Below, piece by piece: positions 18,372 to 27,601 of a stretch of 64,000 bases of DNA. The DNA is from a virus, in the IMG/VR virus record IMGVR_UViG_3300034117_000713, positions 62,001 through 126,000 of that record. The stretch is one strand, 5' to 3'. Made by a program: the position numbers and the translations under genes. The notes beneath the pieces are model-generated. The model worked only from the letters and a program-made list of their open reading frames with translations, was not told the DNA's origin and made no database searches. How positions within the stretch are numbered: position 1 is the stretch's first letter; every line of letters starts with the position of its first letter.

Positions 18372-18811
18372 TGAGAAACACAGCTAAAGGTCGATACATT
18401 CCCAAAAATCCTGAAAAATTTGTGGGGCAACATGATCCTGTTTATAGATCAAGTTGGGAACATACGTTTATGCTGTTCTGCGACAACAACCCTGCAATAG
18501 AGCAGTGGGCTAGTGAAGCTGTTAAGATTCCTTATAGAGATCCGCTCACCGGAAAGAATACAGTATACGTTCCGGATTTTTTAATCGTCTATTCGGATAA
18601 GAATCAAAAACGTCATGCGGAAATGATAGAAATTAAACCCAACAATCAAGCAGTAAAAGAATCTGTGGGCAAGAACCCCCATAATCAAGCAGCTTATGTA
18701 AAAAATATGGCAAAATGGGAAGCAGCCAGTGCATGGTGTAAAGCCCGTGGAATACAGTTTAGAGTAGTAAGCGAGCGTGATATTTTCCATAATGGCAGTA
18801 AAAAGCGATAA
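18371..18811 (+). CDS. 4: Head completion protein gp4 (nuclease fold), 146 aa
   Basis: Matches T4 gp4 (also called gp50), needed to make filled heads competent for tail joining. Family strings: YIPKNPEKFVG, YRSSWEHTFMLFCDNNP and WASEAVKIPY. The PD-(D/E)xK nuclease residues are present as P68-D69 and E87-I-K89, with E30 in the SSWE helix. Same length as T4 gp4 (150 aa). Coupled to the gene before it. Confidence 0.92.
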   Translation: MRNTAKGRYIPKNPEKFVGQHDPVYRSSWEHTFMLFCDNNPAIEQWASEAVKIPYRDPLTGKNTVYVPDFLIVYSDKNQKRHAEMIEIKPNNQAVKESVGKNPHNQAAYVKNMAKWEAASAWCKARGIQFRVVSERDIFHNGSKKR

Positions 18812-18819
18812 GTAATATT

Positions 18820-19287
18820 ATGACAAAGAAACTTGAAGAACTTTTTAATTTGCCGCAAGATAACGAGGAAGTAGTTATTCCTGCCGAACCTATAACAATT
18901 TCCTTACAAGAAAAACTAGAAGAATTTGACAAAATTTCAGCAGCCTTACCTCGTGTTAAAGGACTTGGCGACATTAGCGATAGTGAATTAGATGCACTAG
19001 CAAACAAAGCTGAAAAAGCCTACGACGATCTAATGGATCTAGGTATGAACGTCGAAGCACGTTACGGTGCCCGCATGTTTGAAGTTGCAGGCAATATGCT
19101 AAATGCCGCAATCACTGCCAAAAGTGCAAAAATTGATAAAAAGTTAAAAATGGTAGAATTACAGCTAAAAAAATATGCTGTAGATAAAAAAGAAGGTAAT
19201 GCAAATCCTGAGTCAGTACAAGCTGAAGGAGTGCTGATTACAGACCGTAACAGCCTCATTGCAAAACTTAAAAATCTGGATAAATAA
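18820..19287 (+). CDS. 16: Small terminase subunit gp16-like, 155 aa
   Basis: The small terminase forms a ring that recognises concatemeric DNA and regulates gp17. Acidic N-terminus (EELFNLPQDNEE), a central coiled-coil (NVEARYGARMFEVAGNMLNAAITAKSAKIDKKLKMVELQLKK region) and a short C-terminal tail follow the T4 gp16 layout and length (164 aa). Located just upstream of the large terminase, with two other genes between. Call rests on architecture and context more than residue identity. Confidence 0.8.
   Translation: MTKKLEELFNLPQDNEEVVIPAEPITISLQEKLEEFDKISAALPRVKGLGDISDSELDALANKAEKAYDDLMDLGMNVEARYGARMFEVAGNMLNAAITAKSAKIDKKLKMVELQLKKYAVDKKEGNANPESVQAEGVLITDRNSLIAKLKNLDK
19281..19286 (+). promoter_or_regulatory. 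Late promoter box TAAATA overlapping the gp16 stop
   Basis: GGATAAATAAAG includes the last codons and stop of gp16; 17 nt before ATG 19304. Confidence 0.5.
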
Positions 19288-19303
19288 AGCATAGGAAATC
19301 ACC

Positions 19304-19822
19304 ATGAGATCATTTAAAGAATATCTTACAGAGTCTGTAAAAAAATACGATTTTAAAATTAAAGTCGCACAAGAATGCACCTCTGAATCAGAAGCAAAGA
19401 TGAAGGGTTTATTAGAACGTTTCAGCGTAGCTGAGTTTAGCAAAAAAGGCAAAACTCCTATCCAGCAATTACCACTAGACTTTCCAAAAATTAAAAATGC
19501 AGAAGTTAGTATCTACGAAATCTCTCTTAATTACCCAACTACTGCAAATGAATTACACAAATATCTGACAGCAGAATTAGGCATTAACGAAAACTACATG
19601 GTAGTACGTAGCCCATTAGAGCCGTCGGAAGAATATCAAGAACCCGTAGAAAAGAGAGAAGGTGCGTTACTAACAGATAGTGAGTACAAAGAATTGCCTA
19701 ATGCAAAGTTTGATGATTACTACGGTGAAAAATATAATACATCATTTTTGAAACAGTTAAATGCAGATGCCGCAGCTAGACGCAAAGAGCGTGGGGAACA
19801 GATCCCTACTTCGGGTCAATAA
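19304..19822 (+). CDS. Probable capsid-internal protein with T4-like targeting peptide, 172 aa
   Basis: The N-terminus MRSFKEYLTES resembles the capsid-targeting sequence of T4 internal proteins (M-K-T-Y-Q-E-F-I-A/T-E), which is cut by the prohead protease after (L/I)-x-E; here LTE followed by S fits that site. The rest is charged and soluble, with an Arg/Lys-rich C-terminus. I infer packaging inside the prohead; the function of the mature protein is unknown. Lies between gp16 and gp17 in the head-maturation cluster. Confidence 0.8.
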   Translation: MRSFKEYLTESVKKYDFKIKVAQECTSESEAKMKGLLERFSVAEFSKKGKTPIQQLPLDFPKIKNAEVSIYEISLNYPTTANELHKYLTAELGINENYMVVRSPLEPSEEYQEPVEKREGALLTDSEYKELPNAKFDDYYGEKYNTSFLKQLNADAAARRKERGEQIPTSGQ

Positions 19823-19835
19823 AGGAAATACGAAT

Positions 19836-20825
19836 ATGGAAATGTTAAACATACTTAAAAAATTGTCTAGCCTAAACGGCAGCAACGCACAGCCTGCACT
19901 AGTTGAAAAGCCAGCAGTCTTAACAGAAAGCAAAGAAGTAGAATTGAATCTACCTGAGCCAGATATGTCCGAGCTAAGAGCATTAAGCGGTTTTAAGAAA
20001 CAACTTAATGAGTCTGCACTTGCAGAATGCGGTATGATGGGCATGGGGTCTCCAATGAATATGGCACCTCAGATGCCAGCTAGTATTAACATGAGTGCTG
20101 GCAATGCACAAGAAATTGTTTCTATGATGCGTGGCATTATGGATCTGGCTAAAACTGATACTCCTAGTGCTACAATGGGTATGCCAGGAATGGATCCTAT
20201 GATGAAAGCATTGGGCGATGTTGACATGGATGGTGATCATGATATGACGGATCACGATCTTGAGCAACCAGATGATGGCCCATTAACTGCTGAGCCTCCT
20301 GCAAACATAGACGATAGCGGTGCAGACGAATTAGCTGACATTATTAAAAAGATTCGCACAGGGCAACCAGTAAAAATCTCCACAGATATGCCAGTTAAGG
20401 TTACTAGCGACGAACCTATTAAAGGCAGCACAACTGACAAGTTAAATGCACGTGATAACGGAAAGCCAGAAGACGAAGGGTATGATAATACACCTGATCC
20501 AAAGACACGCGATTATAACCCTAACGACTTTGCACATGTAGTAAACAAAGTTCGTGATTTTGATTATACTCCGCCGAACAGTGGTTCTAATCCAATGCCC
20601 GATCCGAACGCAAAAAAGAAGGAAGAGACTGCTAGCCCGGTGGCTGCATTTGAATCTAAGCTAATGGATGATTATAGAAAGTTTGTTGCAGAAGGTCCGA
20701 AACCTGAAGACGTTCCTGCGTTTATCCGTAAGTCAAAAGAGCCCGGCAAGGCCGCTAATAAAGAAGCTAACGACAAACGAAACGAAAGGGTTGGTGCTAA
20801 AGTTTTCTCTAGCCCAAGAAAGTAA
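19836..20825 (+). CDS. Acidic Met-rich late protein, 329 aa, possible prohead-processed
   Basis: Start set at ATG 19836 with AAAGGA upstream; an in-frame ATG at 19761 lies inside the previous gene. Sequence is largely disordered: Met/Gly-rich centre (MGMGSPMNMAPQMPAS), then Asp-rich (DVDMDGDHDMTDHD) and Lys/Asp-rich segments. It contains LTES and LNES, both matching the (L/I)-x-E prohead protease consensus. No enzymatic motif. Probably a scaffold-like or internal head protein; inference from composition and neighbours. Confidence 0.8.
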   Translation: MEMLNILKKLSSLNGSNAQPALVEKPAVLTESKEVELNLPEPDMSELRALSGFKKQLNESALAECGMMGMGSPMNMAPQMPASINMSAGNAQEIVSMMRGIMDLAKTDTPSATMGMPGMDPMMKALGDVDMDGDHDMTDHDLEQPDDGPLTAEPPANIDDSGADELADIIKKIRTGQPVKISTDMPVKVTSDEPIKGSTTDKLNARDNGKPEDEGYDNTPDPKTRDYNPNDFAHVVNKVRDFDYTPPNSGSNPMPDPNAKKKEETASPVAAFESKLMDDYRKFVAEGPKPEDVPAFIRKSKEPGKAANKEANDKRNERVGAKVFSSPRK

Positions 20826-20841
20826 TCCATTTGGATTAACC

Positions 20842-20869
20842 AAATAGCCTCTTAGGAGGCTATTTTTTT
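20842..20869 (+). terminator. Rho-independent terminator
   Basis: Perfect 10-bp stem (AAATAGCCTC/GAGGCTATTT, loop TTAG) running into a T tract, just before the gp17 late promoter. Confidence 0.9.
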
Positions 20870-20872
20870 CGG

Positions 20873-20878
20873 TAAATA
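20873..20878 (+). promoter_or_regulatory. Late promoter box TAAATA, leaderless spacing
   Basis: GGTAAATATT with exactly 5 nt to ATG 20884, no Shine-Dalgarno; directly behind a terminator. Confidence 0.7.
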
Positions 20879-20883
20879 TTCAC

Positions 20884-22470
20884 ATGTCAGCTAACAAATA
20901 CGATAACTTAATCAAGAAGCCCTATTCTACACAGAAATGGACAGAACAGGACATCGAAGATTTAATGAAATGTACTGATTCAGTAATTGGCCCTCATTAT
21001 TTTCTTGATAATTTCTTCTACATCCAACATCCAGTTAAGGGTAAGATGAAGTATGTACCGTTCGAATATCAGATAAGATTAATCGACAGTTATCACGATC
21101 ATCGATTTAATGTAAATTTACTACCACGTCAAACAGGTAAAACTACTACCGCGGCGGGCTACCTGTTATGGTACGCTATGTTTATTCCTGATTCAACTAT
21201 CTTAGTTGCAGCTCACAAGTATACAGGTGCCCAGGAAATTATGTCGCGTATTCGTTATGCATACGAATTATGTCCCGATCATATTCGTTGCGGTGTAAAG
21301 AGTTACAATAAACAGAGCATTGAATTTGACAACGGTTCACGTATTATTGCACAGACAACTACTCCGACTACTGGTCGAGGTTTATCTTTGTCCTTACTAT
21401 ACGCTGATGAGTTTGCATTCGTTGAACCTAACATTGCTACAGAATTCTGGACGTCTATTAGCCCTACACTAGCTACTGGTGGTAAGGCGATTATTACTTC
21501 TACGCCAAACAGTGACGAAGATCAGTTTGCACAGATCTGGAAAGAAGCAAACAAGAAATTTGACGAATACGGGAACGAACAAGAAGTTGGTCGTAACGGA
21601 TTCTTCCCCTTTAGAGCATTTTGGAGAGAGCATCCAGACAGAGACCAAGAGTGGGCTGACACTGAAAAATCCCGTATTGGTGAGGAGAGATTCCGTCGAG
21701 AACACGATTGCGAATTCTTGATTTTTGACGAAACTCTGATTAATAGTATTACATTATCTGATCTAGAAGGTGTTGACCCGATCATGAAAATGGGTCAGGT
21801 AAGGTGGTACAAGAAGATAGATCCTAACAGTATATATGTTGTGTCTCTTGATCCAAGCCTGGGCACGGGCGGGGATTATGCAGCACTTCAGATATTTGAA
21901 GTACCTAGCTTTGAACAAGTAGGCGAGTGGAATCACAATACTACTCCAGTTCAACAGCAGGTTAGAATCATGCGAGATATTTGCAAGCACATCGATAATG
22001 AATGCTCAAAGAGCGAAAATAGAGGCCAGATCTATTACTCAGTAGAAAACAATACTGTTGGAGAAGCTGCTCTAGTTGCAATTAACGAAATGGGCGAAGA
22101 AACTATACCCGGAATGTTTATGAGCGAGCCCATTAAGAAAGGGCACGTGAGACGATTCCGCAGAGGTTTTAACACTACAAATGTAAGCAAAATATCCGCG
22201 TGTGCAAAGCTCAAGCAGTTAATTGAACAAAAACGTTTAAAAATTAAAAGTAAAGCCCTAATCAGTGAGCTTAAAACTTATATTGCAAAAGGCATTAGTT
22301 TTGAAGCAAAAACCAATGAACACGACGATCTAGTATCTTCTACGCTACTAGCAGTACGGATGATCAGCCAGTTAGGTGATTGGGATCCTACAGTGTACGA
22401 TCGAATGGTAGAAGATAGGGCAATGGACGATATTGATCTGCCCATGCCGATATTTGTATCACATTATTAA
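20884..22470 (+). CDS. 17: Terminase large subunit gp17 (packaging ATPase/nuclease), 528 aa
   Basis: DNA-packaging motor. Walker A P81-R-Q-T-G-K-T-T, Walker B LLYADEF (~residues 170-176), coupling motif TSTPNS, and an RNase H-like nuclease with D in VVSLDPSLG (~320) and the NEHDDLV motif near 480 are all present. Slightly shorter than T4 gp17 (610 aa). Late promoter and clean terminator upstream. Confidence 0.97.
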   Translation: MSANKYDNLIKKPYSTQKWTEQDIEDLMKCTDSVIGPHYFLDNFFYIQHPVKGKMKYVPFEYQIRLIDSYHDHRFNVNLLPRQTGKTTTAAGYLLWYAMFIPDSTILVAAHKYTGAQEIMSRIRYAYELCPDHIRCGVKSYNKQSIEFDNGSRIIAQTTTPTTGRGLSLSLLYADEFAFVEPNIATEFWTSISPTLATGGKAIITSTPNSDEDQFAQIWKEANKKFDEYGNEQEVGRNGFFPFRAFWREHPDRDQEWADTEKSRIGEERFRREHDCEFLIFDETLINSITLSDLEGVDPIMKMGQVRWYKKIDPNSIYVVSLDPSLGTGGDYAALQIFEVPSFEQVGEWNHNTTPVQQQVRIMRDICKHIDNECSKSENRGQIYYSVENNTVGEAALVAINEMGEETIPGMFMSEPIKKGHVRRFRRGFNTTNVSKISACAKLKQLIEQKRLKIKSKALISELKTYIAKGISFEAKTNEHDDLVSSTLLAVRMISQLGDWDPTVYDRMVEDRAMDDIDLPMPIFVSHY

Positions 22471-22476
22471 TAAATA
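22471..22476 (+). promoter_or_regulatory. Late promoter box TAAATA
   Basis: Overlaps the gp17 stop region (TTAATAAATACG); 7 nt to ATG 22484, predicted leader about two bases. Confidence 0.6.
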
Positions 22477-22483
22477 CGCTAAT

Positions 22484-24424
22484 ATGAATATCATCGAATT
22501 TATTGCACAAGACGTCTTTGACAAAGTACGCGGCCGTTTCACTAATGTTGAGATGGGTGACGCCGAGGGCACAATAACCACCGCACCGAAAGATGCACGA
22601 TTTTTTGACTTTGATTTTGTCATTGAAGGCAACAATTTAGGTCGTGTTAGTGTTTCAATTAACGATTTAGGCAGCTTAAAAGTTTTCTATAGTCAAGGTA
22701 TTACTGAGGACGTAGACACTATTACTCTTAATGAGTGGTATGAATTTTTAAGAGAAATGCGTTATTTTGCCAAACGTAGAATGCTACGATTTGACACTAG
22801 AGACATTACAAAAAGCAATTTAAACAAGAATGATTTTCAATATCTTGCACAAACAGGAACGAAGGAAAACAATATGAACGAGTCTGCAATGATTGGTAGA
22901 GGTCCAAAGACCAGCATGAGAAAACTAGAAAACACTAGACTGATTGTACGTCACTCTAAAGTAGTTGACGAAACACAGAAGGGTGCAAGAAGTAGAAATA
23001 TTAATTCCTTATATATTGAAAACTCCGACGGTGAACGTTTTAAGTATCCTTTCATCCACTTGGCTGGTGCTAAAGCAATGCAACGTCATGTATCAAATGG
23101 TGGCAGACCGTACGACGATGCAGGCAAAGAAATTATTTCTCTAAGCGAAAAAGTAAGTCAGCTAGTTGCATTTAAAAGACATGTAGGACACCACGACGGC
23201 ATGAATCAAGAAGTAAATGAAATTCTTGAACGCAGTCAAGTAAAACTTGAACAAATTCGTAAAGTAATCGAAGGACTTGGCGGACAGAAATTTTATGAAT
23301 CATGGGTAGAATCTCTTCAACCATCTAATGAAGATGACGGCTTTGTGTTAGATCAAGCCACTATGGAAGACTACAAGAGTAAGTTTACAGTTAAGAATTT
23401 CAAAGAAGACTTGGCACAATACTTTCCACTGATCCACAAAATTATGCAAGAAACAAGTGAAATTGATCTTGAAAGTTTTGGTGAAGTTGAAGAAGATATT
23501 AGTGAAGAAACAATGCCAGTTGATGACTTTGCTGCATTTGAGTCTTGGGCAACCTCTGTATCTGAAGGTACACTAGAGCCTGACACTATTATGGCATTGA
23601 AAGATCTATTAGACAACGGTTTAACATTTGGCGGCCCAGATGCAACCGGTGCTATTGAAGCACTGCAAGGTATTGGAGTGTTTAATGATGCACTAGAGAA
23701 TGCACTAACAGCAGCCGCACAATTAAACCCAGAGGGTGATCCTAAAGGCACAATTTTATCTTGGCTGATGAAAGATGATCCAGAAGCTGCACAAGAACTA
23801 AGCGGAGAGCAGCCGGCTGAACCTGCACCTGCACCTGCAGAAATGCCTCCAGCCGCACCTCCTGCAGAAATGCCAGTCGATCAACCTGTTGCGGAAGCCC
23901 CAGAAGATCGCACAAGCTATCAGGTTGCTAAAATTCTTTTTGATAAAGGTATCAAATACGATTCTGCAAAAGAAAACGAATTGATCAGTGCTATTGGCAT
24001 GATATTAGTTAAACATCTTGACATGAGTCCAAAACATGCACGTCACATGATCAGCTATGACGAAGACTTTGTAGGTGATACATTATCAGAATTGAGAAAC
24101 ATGGATAACACGCCTGAAGAAGGTGAAGACATGGAAAATCAAGAAAGCAAGCCAGAAGGTCGTAGCCCGTCAATGAAAGAAATTGTAGAATTTATCAAAC
24201 CTTTCTATAATAAACACGCCCAAGAACAGGGTTTAGGCGAGTGGCGTAAAGGTCCTACTGAGTTAGGCATTATGGCTGGCAAGCAATTTGGCGATCATGT
24301 TGGCAAACTTGTAGAGAAGTATGTTGAAGAAATGCAGGCCAAAACTGAAGCAATGCGTAGTCAACAAGAAGCCACAATGCAGTTCGAAGCTATTAAAAAA
24401 CTAGCAGGTCTTTCAAGAATTTAA
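22484..24424 (+). CDS. Large late protein of unknown function, 646 aa
   Basis: Start at ATG 22484, just after the late box; a longer frame reaches back into gp17 but lacks a site. N-terminal ~120 residues look folded, residues ~150-280 helical, 300-480 acidic, followed by a Pro/Ala linker (EPAPAPAEMPPAAPPAEMP, ~465-485), then a helical C-terminus with GEWRKGPTELG. Similar multi-segment proteins sit near terminase in environmental T4-like phages; no enzymatic motif seen. Structural or internal virion role is an inference. Confidence 0.85.
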   Translation: MNIIEFIAQDVFDKVRGRFTNVEMGDAEGTITTAPKDARFFDFDFVIEGNNLGRVSVSINDLGSLKVFYSQGITEDVDTITLNEWYEFLREMRYFAKRRMLRFDTRDITKSNLNKNDFQYLAQTGTKENNMNESAMIGRGPKTSMRKLENTRLIVRHSKVVDETQKGARSRNINSLYIENSDGERFKYPFIHLAGAKAMQRHVSNGGRPYDDAGKEIISLSEKVSQLVAFKRHVGHHDGMNQEVNEILERSQVKLEQIRKVIEGLGGQKFYESWVESLQPSNEDDGFVLDQATMEDYKSKFTVKNFKEDLAQYFPLIHKIMQETSEIDLESFGEVEEDISEETMPVDDFAAFESWATSVSEGTLEPDTIMALKDLLDNGLTFGGPDATGAIEALQGIGVFNDALENALTAAAQLNPEGDPKGTILSWLMKDDPEAAQELSGEQPAEPAPAPAEMPPAAPPAEMPVDQPVAEAPEDRTSYQVAKILFDKGIKYDSAKENELISAIGMILVKHLDMSPKHARHMISYDEDFVGDTLSELRNMDNTPEEGEDMENQESKPEGRSPSMKEIVEFIKPFYNKHAQEQGLGEWRKGPTELGIMAGKQFGDHVGKLVEKYVEEMQAKTEAMRSQQEATMQFEAIKKLAGLSRI

Positions 24425-24473
24425 GTCACAGCAACCTTAATAGATAATTAATTGATTAGCTAATGAGGTTGCA

Positions 24474-25136
24474 ATGTTAAAAAAAATTGAATCATTTGAA
24501 TACGATTTCCAAGGTGATTTATTCATCGATATTGGTGGGAACGTAGGTATGTGGTCGTCGCAGTTATACAACGACTATTCTAAAATTATCTTTGTTGAGC
24601 CATCAACTGAAGCACTGGATGCTGCAAAAATCAAAATAAATGATCAACAGAACAAGGTAAAATTCTTAAAAAATATCTGTTCAAATGAGTTAGATCAGGT
24701 AAAATCAATTTCTACCCCTTCTGCAGATTCGGGACAATTTACGGTATTTGGTAAAGACTTATACGAAAATATTGACCGCACAGAAGAAGGAATCAGGACA
24801 ATAACTCTTGATAGTCTATCTGACGAAGCAAAAGTTGGTGACAATATTCTTGTAAAAATTGACACCGAAGGCAGTGACTTAGATGTCATACTAGGCGGCA
24901 AAGAATTTATTCAAAAGTTTAAACCTACACTAGCAATTGAGTTCCATTTTCACATGTATTTTGATGAAGTCAAATATGAAGAAGTGGTAAATTTCTTAAA
25001 TGAACAAGGCTATGTAGTAACTGAACACAAGTTTTCAGGGTACCGCGGCGAGCCCTATAGAATTTTTGACGGCAAGCACAACGGCCTAGAAATGTACGAT
25101 CTACATTATCACATGTTGGCAGAACTCGCTCAATAA
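24474..25136 (+). CDS. FkbM-family methyltransferase, 220 aa
   Basis: SAM-dependent O-methyltransferase, typically acting on sugars. SAM-binding motif F17-I-D-I-G-G-N-V-G is followed by IFVEPSTEAL (ribose-binding acid) and the FkbM hallmarks TITLDSL and LVKIDTEGSD, then LAIEFHFHM. Full domain length. Ribosome site is weak (AATGAGG). It is isolated between structural and replication genes and could modify phage or host glycan; no substrate evidence here. Confidence 0.9.
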   Translation: MLKKIESFEYDFQGDLFIDIGGNVGMWSSQLYNDYSKIIFVEPSTEALDAAKIKINDQQNKVKFLKNICSNELDQVKSISTPSADSGQFTVFGKDLYENIDRTEEGIRTITLDSLSDEAKVGDNILVKIDTEGSDLDVILGGKEFIQKFKPTLAIEFHFHMYFDEVKYEEVVNFLNEQGYVVTEHKFSGYRGEPYRIFDGKHNGLEMYDLHYHMLAELAQ

Positions 25137-25170
25137 TTTCAACCAAATAGGTTGCAGTGATAAATAAAGC

Positions 25171-25206
25171 TGTGTATACTTAACCGTATGCACAGTTTTT
25201 CTTTTT
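25171..25206 (+). terminator. Rho-independent terminator before gp32
   Basis: CTGTGTATAC/GTATGCACAG stem of 10 bp (one G-U in RNA), 6-nt loop, then TTTTCTTTTT. Separates late genes from the replication operon. Confidence 0.88.
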
Positions 25207-25260
25207 AGTCAGTGGGCTTTAAAGAAGAGGCATAATAAATCAACATTAAGGAAAAACATT

Positions 25261-26280
25261 ATGGCAACGTTAGCAGAAATTAGAGCAAAACTTCAAGCAT
25301 CATCTCAACAAAACACTGGTGGCTCATCCGGTGGAGACAACGCAATTTACCCCCATTGGAACATCGCAGAAGGACAAACCGCAACGGTTCGTTTCTTGCC
25401 TGACGCTGATCCAAACAACACCTTCTTCTGGATCGAACGTGCAATGATCAAATTGCCTTTCGCCGGTGTCAAAGGTGAAGCAAATTCCAAGCCCGTGACT
25501 GTGCAAGTTCCTTGTATGGAAATGTGGGGCGAGACATGTCCAATTCTTACTGAGGTTCGCCCTTGGTTTAAAGACAAGTCTTTGGAAGACATGGGTCGTA
25601 AGTACTGGAAAAAGAAGTCATACCTGTTCCAAGGTTATGTAGTAGATAGCCAGTACAAAGAAGATGGCAAAACTCCTGAAAATCCAATTCGTCGATTCAT
25701 TATCGGCAGTCAAATCTTTAACATTATCAAGGCAGCTTTGCTAGATCCTGATATGGAAGAATTGCCAACTGACACACTTCGCGGTGTGGACTTCCGCATT
25801 GTTAAAACTAGCAAGGGCGGATATGCAGACTACTCTACATCACAATGGGCTCGTCGTGAACGTGCTCTAGGTGATGCTGAACAGGCAGCTTTGACACAAT
25901 ACGGTGCGTTTGACTTAAAGTCATTCTTGCCTAAAAAGCCCGGCGATGTTGAACTCAAAGTCATGAAAGAAATGTTTGAAGCGTCAGTAGACGGTGAAGC
26001 ATTTGACATGGAACGTTGGGGTCAATACTTCAAGCCAGCAGGTTATGGTGGTCGTGACAACGCCTCGGGTACAGCATCTGCTGCCCCAGCTGCTCGTCCA
26101 GCACCGGCGGCTCCAATGGCTGCTACTCCGGTAGCAGAAGCGGCACCGTGGGAAGAAGAAGTTCAAGTAGCTGAAAAGTCATTCACTCCTGCACCGACTG
26201 CACCAGCAGGTGGAAGCGAAGCAAGTTCACGAGCTCAAGATATCTTAGCTAAGATTAAAGCACGTAACGCAACCGCTTAA
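25261..26280 (+). CDS. 32: Single-stranded DNA-binding protein gp32, 339 aa
   Basis: Coats ssDNA in replication and recombination. LAEIRAKLQ N-terminus (cooperativity), central OB/zinc region with C-M-E-M-W-G-E-T-C-P-I and HW-type His upstream, KDKSLEDMGRKYWKKKSYLFQGYVV core, and an Ala/Pro-rich acidic C-terminus (~260-320) that in T4 recruits UvsY and gp59. AAGGAA site. First gene of the recombination operon, followed by uvsX. Confidence 0.95.
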   Translation: MATLAEIRAKLQASSQQNTGGSSGGDNAIYPHWNIAEGQTATVRFLPDADPNNTFFWIERAMIKLPFAGVKGEANSKPVTVQVPCMEMWGETCPILTEVRPWFKDKSLEDMGRKYWKKKSYLFQGYVVDSQYKEDGKTPENPIRRFIIGSQIFNIIKAALLDPDMEELPTDTLRGVDFRIVKTSKGGYADYSTSQWARRERALGDAEQAALTQYGAFDLKSFLPKKPGDVELKVMKEMFEASVDGEAFDMERWGQYFKPAGYGGRDNASGTASAAPAARPAPAAPMAATPVAEAAPWEEEVQVAEKSFTPAPTAPAGGSEASSRAQDILAKIKARNATA

Positions 26281-26294
26281 TTTAGGAGATCATA

Positions 26295-27353
26295 ATGGCA
26301 AAATCATTTGATATTTCTAAGTTTCGCAAGTCCATCACTAAGTCTATTGAAGGCTTAGGTATTGGCTTCAACGATCCTACTGACTGGATTTCAACTGGCA
26401 ACTTTGCTCTTAACTACTTGATCTCGGGGGACTTTAATAAAGGGGTCCCCCTTGGTAAAGTTACTGTTTTCGCAGGCGAAAGCGGTGCAGGTAAGAGTTA
26501 TATTTGTTCAGGCAACATTATTAAACATGCACAAGAGCAAGACATGTATGTTATCCTAGTTGATAGCGAAAATGCACTTGACGAAGCATGGCTACACGCA
26601 CTTGGTGTTGATACTTCAGAGAAAAAACTTCTAAAACTTAACATGGCTATGATTGACGACGTGGCAAAAACCATTAGTGAATTCATGAAAGAATATAAAA
26701 CAATGCCGTTGGAAGAACGTCCAAAAATTTTGTTTGTAATTGATTCTTTAGGCATGTTGTTGACTCCTACTGACGTAAATCAGTTTGAAGCAGGCGAAAT
26801 GAAAGGTGACATGGGCCGTAAACCCAAAGCACTTACATCTCTTGTTCGTAATTGTGTCAACATGTTTGGTAGCTATAACGTTGGGTTAGTTTGTACTAAC
26901 CACACCTATGCTAGCCAGGATATGTTTGACCCTGATGACAAGATCAGTGGAGGCCAAGGCTTCATTTATGCTAGCTCTATTGTAGTTGCTATGCGTAAAT
27001 TGAAATTGAAAACAGACGCAGATGGTAATAAGACTACAACAGTTAACGGTATCCGTTCTGCTTGTAAGATTATGAAAACTCGTTATGCAAAACCATTTGA
27101 GTCAGTACAAGTTGAGATCCCGTATGCAACAGGTATGGCACCGACGTCCGGATTAGTGGACTTATTTGAAGCTAAAAACGTTTTGACAAAGAGCGGAAAT
27201 AAGCTACAATATATAAGTAAAGAAACTGGCGAAGTTCATTCTTTTTTCCGAAAAGGTTGGACTGAAGACAAGTTAAAAATTATTATGGATGAATGGGACG
27301 AAGCTGCAATGGATATTGCGGCAGTAGTTGCTGAAGATACTGAGGAAGCATAA
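26295..27353 (+). CDS. uvsX: UvsX recombinase (RecA-like), 352 aa
   Basis: Strand-exchange ATPase. Walker A G61-E-S-G-A-G-K-S, Walker B ILFVIDSLG and the GLVCTNHTYAS motif fit UvsX; length is close to T4 UvsX (391 aa). TAGGAG ribosome site. Lies directly after gp32 and upstream of uvsY and uvsW, the T4 recombination set. Confidence 0.97.
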   Translation: MAKSFDISKFRKSITKSIEGLGIGFNDPTDWISTGNFALNYLISGDFNKGVPLGKVTVFAGESGAGKSYICSGNIIKHAQEQDMYVILVDSENALDEAWLHALGVDTSEKKLLKLNMAMIDDVAKTISEFMKEYKTMPLEERPKILFVIDSLGMLLTPTDVNQFEAGEMKGDMGRKPKALTSLVRNCVNMFGSYNVGLVCTNHTYASQDMFDPDDKISGGQGFIYASSIVVAMRKLKLKTDADGNKTTTVNGIRSACKIMKTRYAKPFESVQVEIPYATGMAPTSGLVDLFEAKNVLTKSGNKLQYISKETGEVHSFFRKGWTEDKLKIIMDEWDEAAMDIAAVVAEDTEEA

Positions 27354-27601
27354 TGGAAGAAGCATTGATTATGGAGGTATGGGATACCTTCCGAGAATAT
27401 ATCCCAGACAAAAACAAAGAATTGGCTGCTCATCAGTACGTTGATTTCTTGTTAGGCAAGGATGTCGAAATTGCCGCACTTGAAGCTCTTATGGGATATG
27501 ATCCTCATCTAGACATTGCTGTTAAGGCAGTGGTTGATGAAGAAAAAGAATTCGAAGACGAAGAAGACGACGGTTATTCCGAAGAAGACGAGGACTATTA
27601 A
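27353..27601 (+). CDS. Small acidic protein between uvsX and uvsY, 82 aa
   Basis: Start overlaps the uvsX stop (TAATG) and its own stop overlaps uvsY the same way, so it is translationally locked into the recombination operon. The last ~25 residues are almost all Glu/Asp (EEKEFEDEEDDGYSEEDEDY), a DNA-mimic-like or protein-docking tail. Function unknown; a regulator or partner of UvsX/UvsY is plausible from position. Confidence 0.85.
   Translation: MEEALIMEVWDTFREYIPDKNKELAAHQYVDFLLGKDVEIAALEALMGYDPHLDIAVKAVVDEEKEFEDEEDDGYSEEDEDY

Noticed and set aside
25162-25167. TAAATA box after the FkbM gene
   Set aside because: It is followed at once by a strong rho-independent terminator and no start codon, so probably not a promoter.
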